Shown here: positions 18,736-28,011 of the stretch, one piece after another
How positions within the stretch are numbered: the stretch's first letter is position 1
Layout: each line of letters starts with the position of its first letter
NCBI RefSeq assembly: GCF_007673095.1
Contig: NZ_VDYZ01000001.1
Location: 124,001 to 188,000 of the forward strand
Source: Corynebacterium glyciniphilum AJ 3170
GTDB taxonomy: Bacteria; Actinomycetota; Actinomycetes; Mycobacteriales; Mycobacteriaceae
DNA: 64,000 nucleotides
Direction: 5' to 3'
The notes under the pieces: generated by a model
What the model was told of the DNA's origin: nothing
Databases searched by the model: none
What the model saw: only the letters and a program-made list of their open reading frames with translations
Program-made: the position numbers and the translations under genes

Positions 18736-20454
18736 ATGGCAGACACGAAAACCTCCGCACCCTCCAGCGACGGTGAGCCCGTCGCTCTGAAGGGGAAATC
18801 AGTGGTCCCCGGTACTGTCTTCGCACCGGTGACCTGGGTGACGGACCGCCCGGAGCTGCCGGGGCCGGACAAGACGGTCGCCGAAGGGGAGAGGGAGTCA
18901 GAGTTCGAGGCGTTCACCAGGGCCGTCGACACCGTCTCGGGGCGACTCAGTGCACGTGCCGCGACAGTCGAGGGCAATGCCCGCCAGGTGCTTGAAGCCA
19001 CGGTCGCCATCGCGAAAGACCGTGCGTGGGCCAAGAAGGTTCGTAAGTCGGTCAACGCAGGTCAGACCAATGTCTACGCGGTCAAACAGGCGACGGACGA
19101 TTTTGTCGAGATGTTCCTCAAGGCGGGCGGTGTGATGGCTGAGAGGGTCACCGATCTGATGGATGTCCGCGACCGTGTGATCGCGGAGCTTCGTGGAGAA
19201 CCCGAGCCGGGGATCCCTGACGTCGATTCTCCCCATGTCCTCTTCGCTGATGACCTGGCCCCCGCAGATACCGCGACCCTTGATCCTGAACTGATCGTCG
19301 CTGTGGTCACGGAGAAGGGCGGAGCGACGAGTCATACCGCGATCATCGCCCGTCAGCTGGACATTCCGTGCATTGTGGCTATCGGGTCGAATCTACGTTC
19401 CATCGCCGCGGAAACCGAGGTACTGGTTGACGCGGCCATGGGCACCGTGGAGACAGGAGTGGATCCGGCCGACGTCGAAAAGAGGGTGACGGCGGCCGCC
19501 GAACTTGCCTCGAAGGTGCGTGGATGGCACGGACCGGCTGAAACTGCCGATGGTCACCGGGTTCAGCTTCTCGCCAACGTGCAGGACGGTGCCGCCGCGA
19601 GGCAGGCCGCGGAGTCAGTCGCGGAAGGCATCGGGCTGTTCCGGACCGAGCTCGGCTTCCTCAGCGAAACGACGGAGCCGTCGGTCGAGGAGCAGGCGGA
19701 TCGTTATGCAGAGGTGTTGAGTGCCTTCCCGGAGGGCAAGGTGGTCATCCGGACGCTGGATGCGGGGTCGGACAAGCCGGTTCCTTACGTGATGGCGGAG
19801 AGCGAGGAGAATCCGGCACTCGGTGTCCGTGGGCTCCGTATCGCACGGACGAATCAGGAGCTGCTCGAGCGTCAGCTCGACGGGATTGCGCTGGCCCTGA
19901 AGAAGTCGGGCCGGGAGGAGTCGTCCGCGCAGACCTGGGTCATGGCGCCGATGGTGGCTACGGTGTACGAGGCACAGTGGTTCGCAGCGTTGTGCCATGA
20001 GCGGGGACTCGTTGCGGGCGCAATGATCGAGGTTCCCGCGGCGGCGTTGATGGCAGACAAGATGATGCCCTACCTGGACTTCGTCTCCATCGGTACAAAT
20101 GATCTGACGCAGTACACGATGGCGGCCGACCGTATGTCAGCGTCCCTCGCCCATCTGACAGACCCGTGGCAGCCGGCAGTGCTGAGGTTGGTGCACACCA
20201 CCTGCCGCGCCGGTGCGGTGACGCGCACAGCAGTCGGGGTGTGTGGTGAAGCAGCTGCCGACCCGATGCTCGCGTGCGTTCTGGCGGGGCTCGGGGTGAC
20301 GTCCCTCTCGGCAGCTCCGCCGGCGTTGGCGGCAGTCGGCGCTCAGCTTGGTGAGATCGATTTCGCGGTGTGCCGGGAAATGGCGGCGGCAGCGCTTGAC
20401 GCTGACGGGGCAGAAGAGGCGAAGACCGCCGCAGCGGCGGTCCTCGGCCTCTAG
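18736..20454 (+). CDS. ptsI: PTS enzyme I (phosphoenolpyruvate-protein phosphotransferase)
   Basis: A 572-residue EI that takes phosphate from phosphoenolpyruvate and gives it to HPr. The active-site histidine is H200 in GGATSHTAIIARQ. The PEP-binding barrel shows IGLFRTELGFL, VVIRTLDAGSDKP, EENPALGVRGLRI, FVSIGTNDLTQYTMAADR and the catalytic-cysteine segment GVCGEAAADP. GGGAG 10 bases before ATG 18736 supports this start. A much longer open frame from 17899 is the antisense of the regulator gene and is not used. The 181-base gap to the regulator holds both divergent promoters. No sugar-specific EII is nearby. Confidence 0.95.
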   Translation: MADTKTSAPSSDGEPVALKGKSVVPGTVFAPVTWVTDRPELPGPDKTVAEGERESEFEAFTRAVDTVSGRLSARAATVEGNARQVLEATVAIAKDRAWAKKVRKSVNAGQTNVYAVKQATDDFVEMFLKAGGVMAERVTDLMDVRDRVIAELRGEPEPGIPDVDSPHVLFADDLAPADTATLDPELIVAVVTEKGGATSHTAIIARQLDIPCIVAIGSNLRSIAAETEVLVDAAMGTVETGVDPADVEKRVTAAAELASKVRGWHGPAETADGHRVQLLANVQDGAAARQAAESVAEGIGLFRTELGFLSETTEPSVEEQADRYAEVLSAFPEGKVVIRTLDAGSDKPVPYVMAESEENPALGVRGLRIARTNQELLERQLDGIALALKKSGREESSAQTWVMAPMVATVYEAQWFAALCHERGLVAGAMIEVPAAALMADKMMPYLDFVSIGTNDLTQYTMAADRMSASLAHLTDPWQPAVLRLVHTTCRAGAVTRTAVGVCGEAAADPMLACVLAGLGVTSLSAAPPALAAVGAQLGEIDFAVCREMAAAALDADGAEEAKTAAAAVLGL

Positions 20455-20507
20455 TTCCACGCCGTCGGTGGTGTCAGGAACCCTGAGGAGGTCCGTCGAC
20501 GGGCCGG

Positions 20508-21257
20508 TCAGATCTTACGGAGGACAGCGACGACGCGGCCGAGGATGTCGGCGTTGTCACCGGGAATGGGCTCGAAGAGATCATTGTGGGGGAGAAGCCA
20601 GACACCGCTGCCGTCCTTCTGGAACTCCTTGACTGTTGCCTCGCCGTCAATCATGGCCGCCACGAAGTCTCCGAGTTCGGCGACCTTCTGTGACCGCACG
20701 GCGACCCAGTCGCCGTTGAAAATACCTGCGTCCCGCATGGACTCTCCCACCACCTGCAGGAGGAACAGTTCGCCGCTGCCCACCAGTTCCTGCGGGAGCG
20801 GAAAGTGAGCTTCCACGTGTTCCTCGGCCAGGATCGGTGAACCGGCAGCGATCTGGCCCACCACAGGGACGAACGACGGAGCGGGCATCCCTTCCGGGCG
20901 AGGGGTGGATGCAGGCTTGGGACCCGGTCGGGACCCCACCTCGTCCTCGAAATCCCGGATGTCCACAGCGCGAGGTTTGTTGTCCTCGCGCCGGAGATAT
21001 CCCTTCCTTTCCAGTTCTCGCAGGTGGTACGACACCGATGACGTGGAGTTCAGGCCCACGGCATCGCAGATCTCCCGGATGCTCGGCGGGTAGCCCCGGA
21101 ACCGCGTGGCGTCCTTGATGACGTCCATGATGCGGCGCTGACGGTCGGAGAGCTTCTCCCTGCCCTTGTCGTCGCTACCAGCTCCCGCACTGGCGAGGGC
21201 GGCACGCTTTCTGCCTCCCGGAGCTGCCCCCGTGGAGGACTTCTGTTTCTCTGCCAT
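20508..21257 (-). CDS. lexA: SOS repressor LexA
   Basis: A 249-residue LexA. The N-terminal winged helix ([44 protein letters not shown]) is preceded by about 35 extra basic residues. Autocleavage features are intact: the Ala138-Gly139 scissile bond in GQIAAGSP, the nucleophile Ser173 ([10 protein letters not shown]) and general base Lys210 (GEATVKEF). RecA filaments promote cleavage and derepress the regulon. AGGAG 8 bases before ATG 21257 is better placed than for GTG 21266, which it overlaps. Candidate SOS boxes in the divergent region imply autoregulation. Confidence 0.96.
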   Translation of the reverse strand: MAEKQKSSTGAAPGGRKRAALASAGAGSDDKGREKLSDRQRRIMDVIKDATRFRGYPPSIREICDAVGLNSTSSVSYHLRELERKGYLRREDNKPRAVDIRDFEDEVGSRPGPKPASTPRPEGMPAPSFVPVVGQIAAGSPILAEEHVEAHFPLPQELVGSGELFLLQVVGESMRDAGIFNGDWVAVRSQKVAELGDFVAAMIDGEATVKEFQKDGSGVWLLPHNDLFEPIPGDNADILGRVVAVLRKI

Positions 21258-21323
21258 CTGACCCACTCCTGGTCTTGTTGTACCGATCGTGGTGTCGACA
21301 GTACATCACCGCACCGACATTGT

Positions 21324-21339
21324 TCATAAGGGTGTTCGA
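21324..21339. promoter_or_regulatory. Candidate SOS box 1, lexA-proximal
   Basis: TCATAAGGGTGTTCGA contains a perfect TGTTCGA half-site and a poor left half (10 of 14 defined positions of TCGAACANNTGTTCGA). It lies about 67 bases upstream of the lexA start, where autoregulation would be expected. Confidence 0.5.
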
Positions 21340-21365
21340 ACGTGTCGCAGAAGTTGTGGACTTCT

Positions 21366-21381
21366 TCGAACACCCGTGCTA
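21366..21381. promoter_or_regulatory. Candidate SOS box 2, centre of lexA/divS-like gap
   Basis: TCGAACACCCGTGCTA has a perfect left half (TCGAACA) and a degraded right half, with 11 of 14 defined positions matching. It is roughly central in the 262-base divergent gap and could serve either gene. Confidence 0.5.
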
Positions 21382-21404
21382 GCGTCTGGGGCGTAGATCA
21401 AAGT

Positions 21405-21420
21405 TCGAACACACGAACGA
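21405..21420. promoter_or_regulatory. Candidate SOS box 3, divS-like side
   Basis: TCGAACACACGAACGA has a perfect left half-site and matches 11 of 14 defined positions when read on the minus strand. It lies 100 bases before the LysM protein start. Three half-conserved boxes within 97 bases suggest cooperative or alternative LexA sites. Confidence 0.55.
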
Positions 21421-21519
21421 AGATTGCGATCATGGCGCGAGATGATGTCCGACTGCAGTGCTGTCATGGTCCTGTCAGATTCCGCAGATCAGGTTCGTTT
21501 TCACGGAAAGTGGGTTGTC

Positions 21520-22050
21520 ATGAGCACGACGTCGGTACGTAATCGCCCGGATATTGACCGTCTCCCTGTCTACCGTCGTCCCGAGTGGACACGTGTCGTC
21601 GAGACGGGGCGATCGAACACCTGGGGGCACGGTGCGGTGCGGCATCCCTCTGCAGTTCAGATGGAACGTCGCAGGTTCCGCGGGGCGTGTGAAGAACGTC
21701 CGTTCGATACCGTGTCGCGGGTGCGTCGCGTACGTCGCCGTATGTCTTCTGTCCTCGGTTCTCCGGGCGTTACGCTGGTGTCACTCGCGTCGCTGGTGGT
21801 GATGCTCGCCGCGTCACCGGTGTTGACAGGTCCGGATGAGGGGGCTGTCACACCTGCCAGGACTGCGACGGTCACGGTCGGGGACGACACCAGCTTGGCC
21901 GACATCGCCAGGGAGCACGTCCCGGGGGCGTCGGTGGGTGACGCAGTGGCGAGGATCGCGTCTCTCAACGACGTCAGTGAATTCGGTGCGGACGGTGGTG
22001 GCCACACCGGTGCGGGGGCCACGCCACAGGTCGTGATCCCAGTCTACTGA
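21520..22050 (+). CDS. SOS-linked membrane protein with LysM-like domain (DivS/ChiZ type)
   Basis: A 176-residue protein divergent from lexA and before nrdR, the place of C. glutamicum divS and M. tuberculosis Rv2719c (ChiZ), both DNA-damage-induced proteins that delay division. The N-terminal 80 residues are cytoplasmic and basic (RRRFRG, RVRRVRRRM). One membrane helix spans about 82-103. The outside part (117-176; VTVGDDTSLADIAREHVPG ... VVIPVY) resembles a peptidoglycan-binding LysM domain. I chose ATG 21520, with GGAAAG 9 bases upstream, over the longer frame from 21424 that would start just after SOS box 3. The role is inferred from position and architecture, since sequence conservation in this family is low. 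Confidence 0.8.
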   Translation: MSTTSVRNRPDIDRLPVYRRPEWTRVVETGRSNTWGHGAVRHPSAVQMERRRFRGACEERPFDTVSRVRRVRRRMSSVLGSPGVTLVSLASLVVMLAASPVLTGPDEGAVTPARTATVTVGDDTSLADIAREHVPGASVGDAVARIASLNDVSEFGADGGGHTGAGATPQVVIPVY

Positions 22051-22129
22051 CCGGACAATGGTCGGGGAAGGCTCCAGGGGTAGCATATGAGGCCGTACCG
22101 TTCCACTGATCTCTGTAAGGGAGAACGTC

Positions 22130-22591
22130 GTGCTTTGTCCCGCGTGCCGCTCCGAAGACTCCCGGGTGGTGGATTCGCGTACGGTCGAATCCGGTTCGGC
22201 GATCCGCCGTCGACGCGAATGTCTGACCTGCAGAACCAGGTTCACGACACTTGAACGCTCGGTGCTCCTGGTGACCAAACGAAGTGGCGTGACCGAAGAG
22301 TTCCGCCGCGACAAGGTCATCAGGGGTGTAGGCCGCGCCTGTCAGGGGCTCGATGTCTCCGGGGACGATCTCAAGATACTCGCGCATGACGTCGAGCAGT
22401 CGCTTCGTGCGTCCTACGGTTCGCAGGTGGCTGCGGACGATATCGGCCTGGCGATTCTCGAGCCTCTGCGTAACCTCAATGAAGTCGCGTACCTGAGGTT
22501 CGCCTCAGTGTACAAGTCCTTCCGGTCCACCGAGGACTTCGAGACGGAGATCCGGGCCCTTCGTCAGCGTCGTGAAGACGCCGCTGAATAA
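22130..22591 (+). CDS. nrdR: Transcriptional repressor NrdR
   Basis: A 153-residue NrdR that represses ribonucleotide reductase genes according to the ATP/dATP balance. The zinc ribbon uses C3-x2-C6 and C31-x2-C34 ([17 protein letters not shown]), followed by the ATP-cone ([24 protein letters not shown]). It starts with GTG at 22130 behind AAGGGAG. The family usually starts MRCP or MHCP; here it is MLCP, otherwise standard in length. It is convergent with hrpA, with one base between the stops. Confidence 0.96.
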   Translation: MLCPACRSEDSRVVDSRTVESGSAIRRRRECLTCRTRFTTLERSVLLVTKRSGVTEEFRRDKVIRGVGRACQGLDVSGDDLKILAHDVEQSLRASYGSQVAADDIGLAILEPLRNLNEVAYLRFASVYKSFRSTEDFETEIRALRQRREDAAE

Positions 22592-22592
22592 G

Positions 22593-25500
22593 TCAGCGGA
22601 TCTTCGCGAGCGCCTTCTTCACCCGTGCCGCACTGGCAGGACGCGAGGTTCCCAGGTTCTGGGCGAACAATGACACCCGGAACTCCTCGACCAACCACTC
22701 AACGTCCTTGAACTGGGGAGACGCCGAGCGTGCGGCGGGGAGCCGCTTCCGGGTCTCGGCAATGGCCTCCGTGCACTCCCTGACCTGGTCATCTAGCGCC
22801 GCCTCACGGTCCGGGTCAGACTCCATCATCGAAAGCCGGGACTTCATCGCGGCCACATAGCGCGGCACATGGCGTAGGTTCTCTACTCCGTTCTTCGCGA
22901 CACGATGGGGCCCGAGATAGAAGTCCAACTGCCCCCTCATCTCATCGATCGCCGCGCCGTCCCAGCCCTCCAGTTCCTGCGACATATCTGAGACAGCCAG
23001 GACAGCGGGGGAGATCGCCACGAAGATCTGCCGCACCAGCCCCGGGCCCTTCTCGCGTGCTGCCGTCACTGCTTCTGCGCAGCGTTCCGGGTCGCGGATG
23101 ACCGGGCCGAAACGGTTCAGCAACTCGCGGCACGCGAGGACACGGCAATCATCCACCAGAGCTTCCGGGCCGCCGTGGGGATACGTGTCGACCGCGACGC
23201 GCTGCCTCAACGGCAGCCCCTTGACCGTCTGTTTGGTGGACACCTGGCACGCGTCCACCATCATCTCGAGGACCGTCGAGAACTGTTGACCGGCGGCCGC
23301 CTGGAGTGTCGGAAATGCCTTGAGAACAACACCGTCCCGCCCTCCTGGAGCGGCCGCAACGAGCGCGGGGTAGGCGGATGTCGTCTGACCGTCCACCACC
23401 GTTTCCACGGACTCAGGTATCGTTCCGATTCCCTCGGCTGTCCAGTCCTCCGACCTGGCGAGTATTCCGCCTCCCCCCGCAGAACCGCGCTGGTCCTTCT
23501 TTCTCTTTCCCGAATGCTGGTGGGCAGCGGAATCGCGGGGACTGGGGCTGGACGGGTCGTGGCCCTGCGATGAACGCGCGGTCGCCGACGCGATCGACTG
23601 GGTGATTTCGCCGGAGAGTCTCTCCTGGAGCTCACCGAGATCCTTGGAGGCCGCAATGACCTTGCCGCGTCGGTCCACCGCCGCATATGTCATGCGCAGG
23701 TGGGCCGGAACCCGATTCCAGTCAAAGTCGGTGGCGCCGATCCCGGTGCCTCCCAAAGAGCGGAGTGCGTCAGCAAGCGCCTGGTCGACCGGGCCGTCAT
23801 AGGGGGTCATGCGGTCCAGCGCGGCGCGGGCGAACTGGGCCGCCGGGACCACAGATGTCCGTAACGGTTTCGGCAGGGTCCGGATCAGAGCGACGCAGAG
23901 CTCCTCACGCATACCGGAGACCAGCCACTTGGTGTCGCGGTCGGTCACGCCTGCCAACAAAGGAAGTGGAATGCGCATGGTGATTCCGTCCGCGGGGTCC
24001 CCTGGACGGAAGACGTACGTCAGGTCGAACTCCATCGAACCCTGACGCCACGTGTCGGGGAACTCACGGGCCTGGGCGGCTCCTCCATCCGAACCGATGA
24101 GGGCCTCAGGGGTCATGTCCAGCAGGTGCGGGTTTTTCTGCCGGGCCTTCTTCCACCAGGAGTCGAAGTGTCGGGCCGAGACGATACTCGCCGGGAGACG
24201 CTCATCGTAGAAGCTGTAGATCGTTTCGTCGTCAACGACGATGTCCCGACGACGTGCCTTGTCCTCCAGTTGGCCGGCCTCGTCCAGAAGCTCACGGTTA
24301 TGCCGGAAGAAGCGGTGGTTGGTGCGCCACTCACCTTCGACGAGCGCATTCCGGATGAACATGTCCCGGGCGCCCTCAGGGTCCGTCTTGGACAGGTTGA
24401 CCCGCCGGTCGCTGATGACGGGAAGACCGAGCATCGATGCCTTCTCGACCGCCAGTGCGGCTCCTTGCTTACTGGACCAGAACGGTTCAGCGTAGGAGTA
24501 CCGCATCAGCTGTGGGGCGATCTCCTCGATCCACTCCGGCACCACAGGTGCCACGGTCCGGGCGAAGACCTGCGATGTTTCCACGAGTTCAGCGGCCATC
24601 ACCCACTGGGGCGGCTTCTTCGCGAGATGCGAGGAGGGATGTATCACGAAGGAGGTGTTGCGGGTCCCGGTGAACTGACGGGAGTTCCCCTGGCGCATGC
24701 CGACGTTGGTGACGAGCCCGGCCAGCAGGGATTTATGGATTCCGGTCTCGTCGGGGGAAACCGGTGAGCCCTCGTCCTCCCCGAGGTCGAAGGTCAGTTC
24801 GCGGAAATGACGGACATTGGGGATCGACCATCTCAGCTCCTGGATCACGGTGAAGAGCTGGCGGACGAGGTCCATCCACTCGAGGACGCGGACGTAGTGG
24901 ATGAACTCGTCACGGCACAATCTGCGGAATTTGTTCCCAGAAAGCTCCTGGCGACGTGCCTGCAGATAGTTCCACAACTTAAGAACGGAAATGAAGTCGG
25001 AGTTCGCGGAGAACCTCGCGTGGAGCTGGTCTGCACGGGCCTGGTGCTCCGCCGGGCGTTCCCGGACGTCCTGGATACTCAACGCCGCGACAATGACGGC
25101 GATCTGTTCGAGCACCCCGTTGTCATGAGCCGAGGAGAGCATCTTCGCCAGGCGGGGGTCCGTCGGGATGCGCGCCATGTCCCGACCGGTGTCGGTCAGG
25201 GACGGCGTCGACGTCGATGTGTCGGCCGTGTCGAGCGCTCCGAGCTCCTGGAGAAGTTGCACGCCGTCACGGACCGACTTGGAGTCCGGCGGCTGGAGGA
25301 ACGGGAACTTCCGGATGTCGCCGAGGTCGAGTGCGGCCATGGACAGGATGACGCTGGCGAGGTGGGTACGAAGGATCTCCGGATCAGTGAACTCCGGCCG
25401 TGCCTCGAAGTTCTCCTCCGAGTACAGACGTATCGCGATACCGTCGGATGTGCGCCCGCACCGGCCCGAGCGTTGTTTGGCGGAGGCCTGGCTGATCTCC

Positions 25501-26636
25501 TCGACGGGCAGACGCTGGACCTTCGTGCGGTGCGAGTACCGCGAGATGCGCGCATAACCGGTATCGATCACGTACTTGATACCAGGGACCGTGAGTGAGG
25601 TCTCGGCGATGTTCGTCGCCAGCACGATGCGGCGACGACTACCGGGGGAGAAGACACGGTGTTGTTCCGCTGACGACAGACGTCCGAAGAGCGGAAGCAC
25701 GTCCACGCCACGGAACTTCTCGTCCTGCAGGGCATCCGCCGCGTCGCGAATCTCGCGCTCACCGGAGAAGAAACAGAGGATGTCTCCCGGTCCTTCGGCG
25801 ATGAGCTCACGGGTCGCATCGAGCAGACCCTCGAGCGGATCGGTCTCGACCTCCCGGAACGCCGGGGTGTCCGCGCCGCTCCTGTTGTCTTCAACCAGGC
25901 GGGTCAGCGGACGGTAACGCACCTCCACCGGGTAGGTACGGCCGGAGACCTCGATCACCGGTGCGGGGGTGCCGTCGGCGTCGGCGAAGTGTGTGGCGAA
26001 GGACTCCGGGTCGATCGTCGCCGATGTGATGATGACTTTCAGATCGGGCCGTCGGGGGAGAAGCTCCCGCAGGTAGCCCAGGAGGAAGTCGATGTTCAGG
26101 CTGCGCTCGTGTGCTTCATCGACAATGATCGTGTCGTAGGCTTTCAGAAGCCGGTCACGCTGGATCTCGGCCAGGAGGATGCCGTCGGTCATCAGCTTGA
26201 CCGCCGTCGACCGGTTGACATGGTCGTCGAAGCGGATCTTGTAACCGACGCGGCTACCGGGCTCGCCGGCCTTCTCACCGAGTTCGTCGGCGATACGGTC
26301 GGCGACGCTGCGGGCGGCGATACGCCGGGGTTGGGTGTGACCGATCCTCTTGTCCGCACCGCGTCCGAGTTCGAGACACATCTTCGGTAGCTGTGTCGTT
26401 TTCCCGGACCCGGTTTCTCCGGCGACGATGACAACCTGGTTGTCCCTGATCGCCGTCATGATCTCGTCCCTGCGGGCCGACACGGGAAGAGATCCCGGGA
26501 AAGAGAGGTTGTCGGCCAGGTTCAACCGCGGAGACCGCCGTGGAGCATGTCCTGACTTCGAGCCGCGTTGGCGCCCCCGGCCCCTCCTGCGGCCTTTCGG
26601 CCTGCTGCCACCTGCATTGTCTTCGTCGGAAACCAC
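22593..26636 (-). CDS. hrpA: ATP-dependent RNA helicase HrpA
   Basis: A 1347-residue DEAH-box helicase. A basic N-terminus (RPKGRRRGRGRQRGSK) precedes the motor: Walker A GETGSGKT at 73-80, DEAH at 173-176, SAT near 204, and motif VI QRSGRCGR near 390. Then come the HA2 and OB-fold regions and the long C-terminal DUF3418 domain typical of HrpA. E. coli HrpA resolves stalled ribosomes, and the role in actinobacteria is less studied. The start is GTG 26636, with TAGAAT 6 bases before it, so the mRNA is probably leaderless. It lies downstream of the ahpD terminator. Confidence 0.93.
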   Translation of the reverse strand: MVSDEDNAGGSRPKGRRRGRGRQRGSKSGHAPRRSPRLNLADNLSFPGSLPVSARRDEIMTAIRDNQVVIVAGETGSGKTTQLPKMCLELGRGADKRIGHTQPRRIAARSVADRIADELGEKAGEPGSRVGYKIRFDDHVNRSTAVKLMTDGILLAEIQRDRLLKAYDTIIVDEAHERSLNIDFLLGYLRELLPRRPDLKVIITSATIDPESFATHFADADGTPAPVIEVSGRTYPVEVRYRPLTRLVEDNRSGADTPAFREVETDPLEGLLDATRELIAEGPGDILCFFSGEREIRDAADALQDEKFRGVDVLPLFGRLSSAEQHRVFSPGSRRRIVLATNIAETSLTVPGIKYVIDTGYARISRYSHRTKVQRLPVEEISQASAKQRSGRCGRTSDGIAIRLYSEENFEARPEFTDPEILRTHLASVILSMAALDLGDIRKFPFLQPPDSKSVRDGVQLLQELGALDTADTSTSTPSLTDTGRDMARIPTDPRLAKMLSSAHDNGVLEQIAVIVAALSIQDVRERPAEHQARADQLHARFSANSDFISVLKLWNYLQARRQELSGNKFRRLCRDEFIHYVRVLEWMDLVRQLFTVIQELRWSIPNVRHFRELTFDLGEDEGSPVSPDETGIHKSLLAGLVTNVGMRQGNSRQFTGTRNTSFVIHPSSHLAKKPPQWVMAAELVETSQVFARTVAPVVPEWIEEIAPQLMRYSYAEPFWSSKQGAALAVEKASMLGLPVISDRRVNLSKTDPEGARDMFIRNALVEGEWRTNHRFFRHNRELLDEAGQLEDKARRRDIVVDDETIYSFYDERLPASIVSARHFDSWWKKARQKNPHLLDMTPEALIGSDGGAAQAREFPDTWRQGSMEFDLTYVFRPGDPADGITMRIPLPLLAGVTDRDTKWLVSGMREELCVALIRTLPKPLRTSVVPAAQFARAALDRMTPYDGPVDQALADALRSLGGTGIGATDFDWNRVPAHLRMTYAAVDRRGKVIAASKDLGELQERLSGEITQSIASATARSSQGHDPSSPSPRDSAAHQHSGKRKKDQRGSAGGGGILARSEDWTAEGIGTIPESVETVVDGQTTSAYPALVAAAPGGRDGVVLKAFPTLQAAAGQQFSTVLEMMVDACQVSTKQTVKGLPLRQRVAVDTYPHGGPEALVDDCRVLACRELLNRFGPVIRDPERCAEAVTAAREKGPGLVRQIFVAISPAVLAVSDMSQELEGWDGAAIDEMRGQLDFYLGPHRVAKNGVENLRHVPRYVAAMKSRLSMMESDPDREAALDDQVRECTEAIAETRKRLPAARSASPQFKDVEWLVEEFRVSLFAQNLGTSRPASAARVKKALAKIR

Positions 26637-26660
26637 CCGACGATTCTACCACTGGACGTG

Positions 26661-26693
26661 AAAAAGCCCGTCGCACACCGGTGCGCGACGGGC
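26661..26693 (-). terminator. Rho-independent terminator of ahpCD
   Basis: On the minus strand a 9-bp stem (GCCCGTCGC pairing with GCGACGGGC, 26666-26693) with a further CACCGGTG self-complementary core is followed directly by five T residues. It sits 14 bases after the ahpD stop and separates the peroxide operon from hrpA. This is the clearest intrinsic terminator in the window. Confidence 0.9.
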
Positions 26694-26706
26694 AGACGGC
26701 AACGCT

Positions 26707-27231
26707 CTAGCGTGCGTCCTCGATGTCGATCGCCTGGGCGACACCCTGGACCACGGCGGCGACCTTGACTGCCTCGAAGACCTGCTCCTTGGTCAGACCT
26801 TCATCGCGCACGGTCTTCTCGTGGGCGATGGTGCAGTGCTCGCAACCGTTGATGGTCGACACGGCCAGCGAGAAGAGTTCGAAGTCGACTTTCTCGATTC
26901 CCGGCTTGCTGATGACGTTCATCCGCAGACCCATACGGACCTGGGTGTAGTCGTCACCGAGCCAGCCACGGGCACGGTAGGCGACGTTGTTCATCGCCAT
27001 GATCGACGCTGCAGCGAGTGCGGCTTCGTAGGCCTCGTCGGACAGGTGCGACTTGGCCTCGTCGGAGATCTCGGACAGAACCTGGTCGTTGCGGGATGCC
27101 GCCGCGGAGGCGACGAAGGTACCCCACAACTGCTGCTCGGTCAGCTCCGTGGAGCGTGCGAGGCTGCTGAGGTTGAGCTTCAGGTCCTTGGCGTACTCGG
27201 GCAGACCGGACTTCAGGTTGTCGATCGACAT
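26707..27231 (-). CDS. ahpD: Alkyl hydroperoxidase AhpD
   Basis: A 174-residue AhpD of the carboxymuconolactone-decarboxylase fold. The redox pair C130-x2-C133 sits in [14 protein letters not shown], with the conserved histidine at 137. In mycobacteria AhpD recycles oxidised AhpC using lipoamide/dihydrolipoamide carriers. It starts one base after the ahpC stop, forming an ahpC-ahpD operon ended by a strong terminator. The N-terminus ([21 protein letters not shown]) is typical. Confidence 0.95.
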   Translation of the reverse strand: MSIDNLKSGLPEYAKDLKLNLSSLARSTELTEQQLWGTFVASAAASRNDQVLSEISDEAKSHLSDEAYEAALAAASIMAMNNVAYRARGWLGDDYTQVRMGLRMNVISKPGIEKVDFELFSLAVSTINGCEHCTIAHEKTVRDEGLTKEQVFEAVKVAAVVQGVAQAIDIEDAR

Positions 27232-27232
27232 A

Positions 27233-27829
27233 TTACTTCAGTGCCTCCTGGACGACGTCCATCTTGTTGATGTTCTTGGTGGGGTCGTTGGCCTGCCAGT
27301 TGCAGGCACAGACCTCTTCGGACTGCAGTGCATCGAGGACACGCAGCACCTCGTCGACATTGCGGCCGACAGCATCCGGGGTCACCGAGACGAACTGGAT
27401 GACGTTGTCGGGGTCGACGATGTAGGTGGCGCGGTCCGCGACGCCGTCGGCGTTCTCGACACCCAGGGCGCGGATCAGGTCGTGACGCACATCAGCGAAC
27501 ATGGGGAACGGGACACCCTTGAGTTCGGGGTGGGTTGCACGCCAGTTGAAGTGGGCGAACTCGTTGTCGGTCGAGCCGCCGAGGATCTGCGTGTCGCGGT
27601 CCTGGAACTCCTCGTCCAGCTTGCCGAAAGCGGCGATCTCGGTGGGGCAGACGAAAGTGAAGTCCTTCGGGTAGAAGAACACGACCTTCCACTTGCCCTG
27701 GTACTTGTCGAGGCTCACGTCCTCGAAGTAGTCGTCCGGCTGCTGGGCGTTCGCCTCGTGCAGGTCGCCGCCCTTGAGCGCGGTGAGATTGAACTCGGGG
27801 AAATGGTCACCGACGGTGAGAATGGACAT
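27233..27829 (-). CDS. ahpC: Peroxiredoxin AhpC
   Basis: A 198-residue 2-Cys peroxiredoxin that reduces hydrogen peroxide, organic peroxides and peroxynitrite. The peroxidatic cysteine is C61 in [13 protein letters not shown], and two cysteines near the end, C174 and C176 (EEVCACNW), provide the resolving thiols as in mycobacterial AhpC. AGGAGG 8 bases before the ATG at 27829 is a strong ribosome site. It is divergent from oxyR with inverted GATAG repeats between them, so activation by oxidised OxyR is likely. Confidence 0.96.
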   Translation of the reverse strand: MSILTVGDHFPEFNLTALKGGDLHEANAQQPDDYFEDVSLDKYQGKWKVVFFYPKDFTFVCPTEIAAFGKLDEEFQDRDTQILGGSTDNEFAHFNWRATHPELKGVPFPMFADVRHDLIRALGVENADGVADRATYIVDPDNVIQFVSVTPDAVGRNVDEVLRVLDALQSEEVCACNWQANDPTKNINKMDVVQEALK

Positions 27830-27945
27830 GGTTCATGCCTCCTGGGGTCGTGAAATTCGGACGCTCGTTGTCGTCTTGAGCACGGTCGATTATGCCATGA
27901 ATCCAGAACTTGTGCAAAGGTATAACTGATTGATCGTCGCAGACA

Positions 27946-27978
27946 GATAGCTATGTCCTATCGTCCATAGTGGATAGG
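27946..27978. promoter_or_regulatory. OxyR binding sites between ahpC and oxyR
   Basis: GATAG-N7-CTATC (27946-27962) matches the ATAG-N7-CTAT OxyR core and the LysR T-N11-A pattern. The right half is reused in a second inverted repeat, CCTATC-N10-GATAGG (27957-27978). A further GATAGG at 28005-28010 lies next to the oxyR start. This phased array is what a tetrameric OxyR needs, and it fits both ahpC activation and oxyR autorepression. Confidence 0.8.
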
Positions 27979-28011
27979 TTTAACTTTCGTGGATAATGTA
28001 AAGTGATAGGC

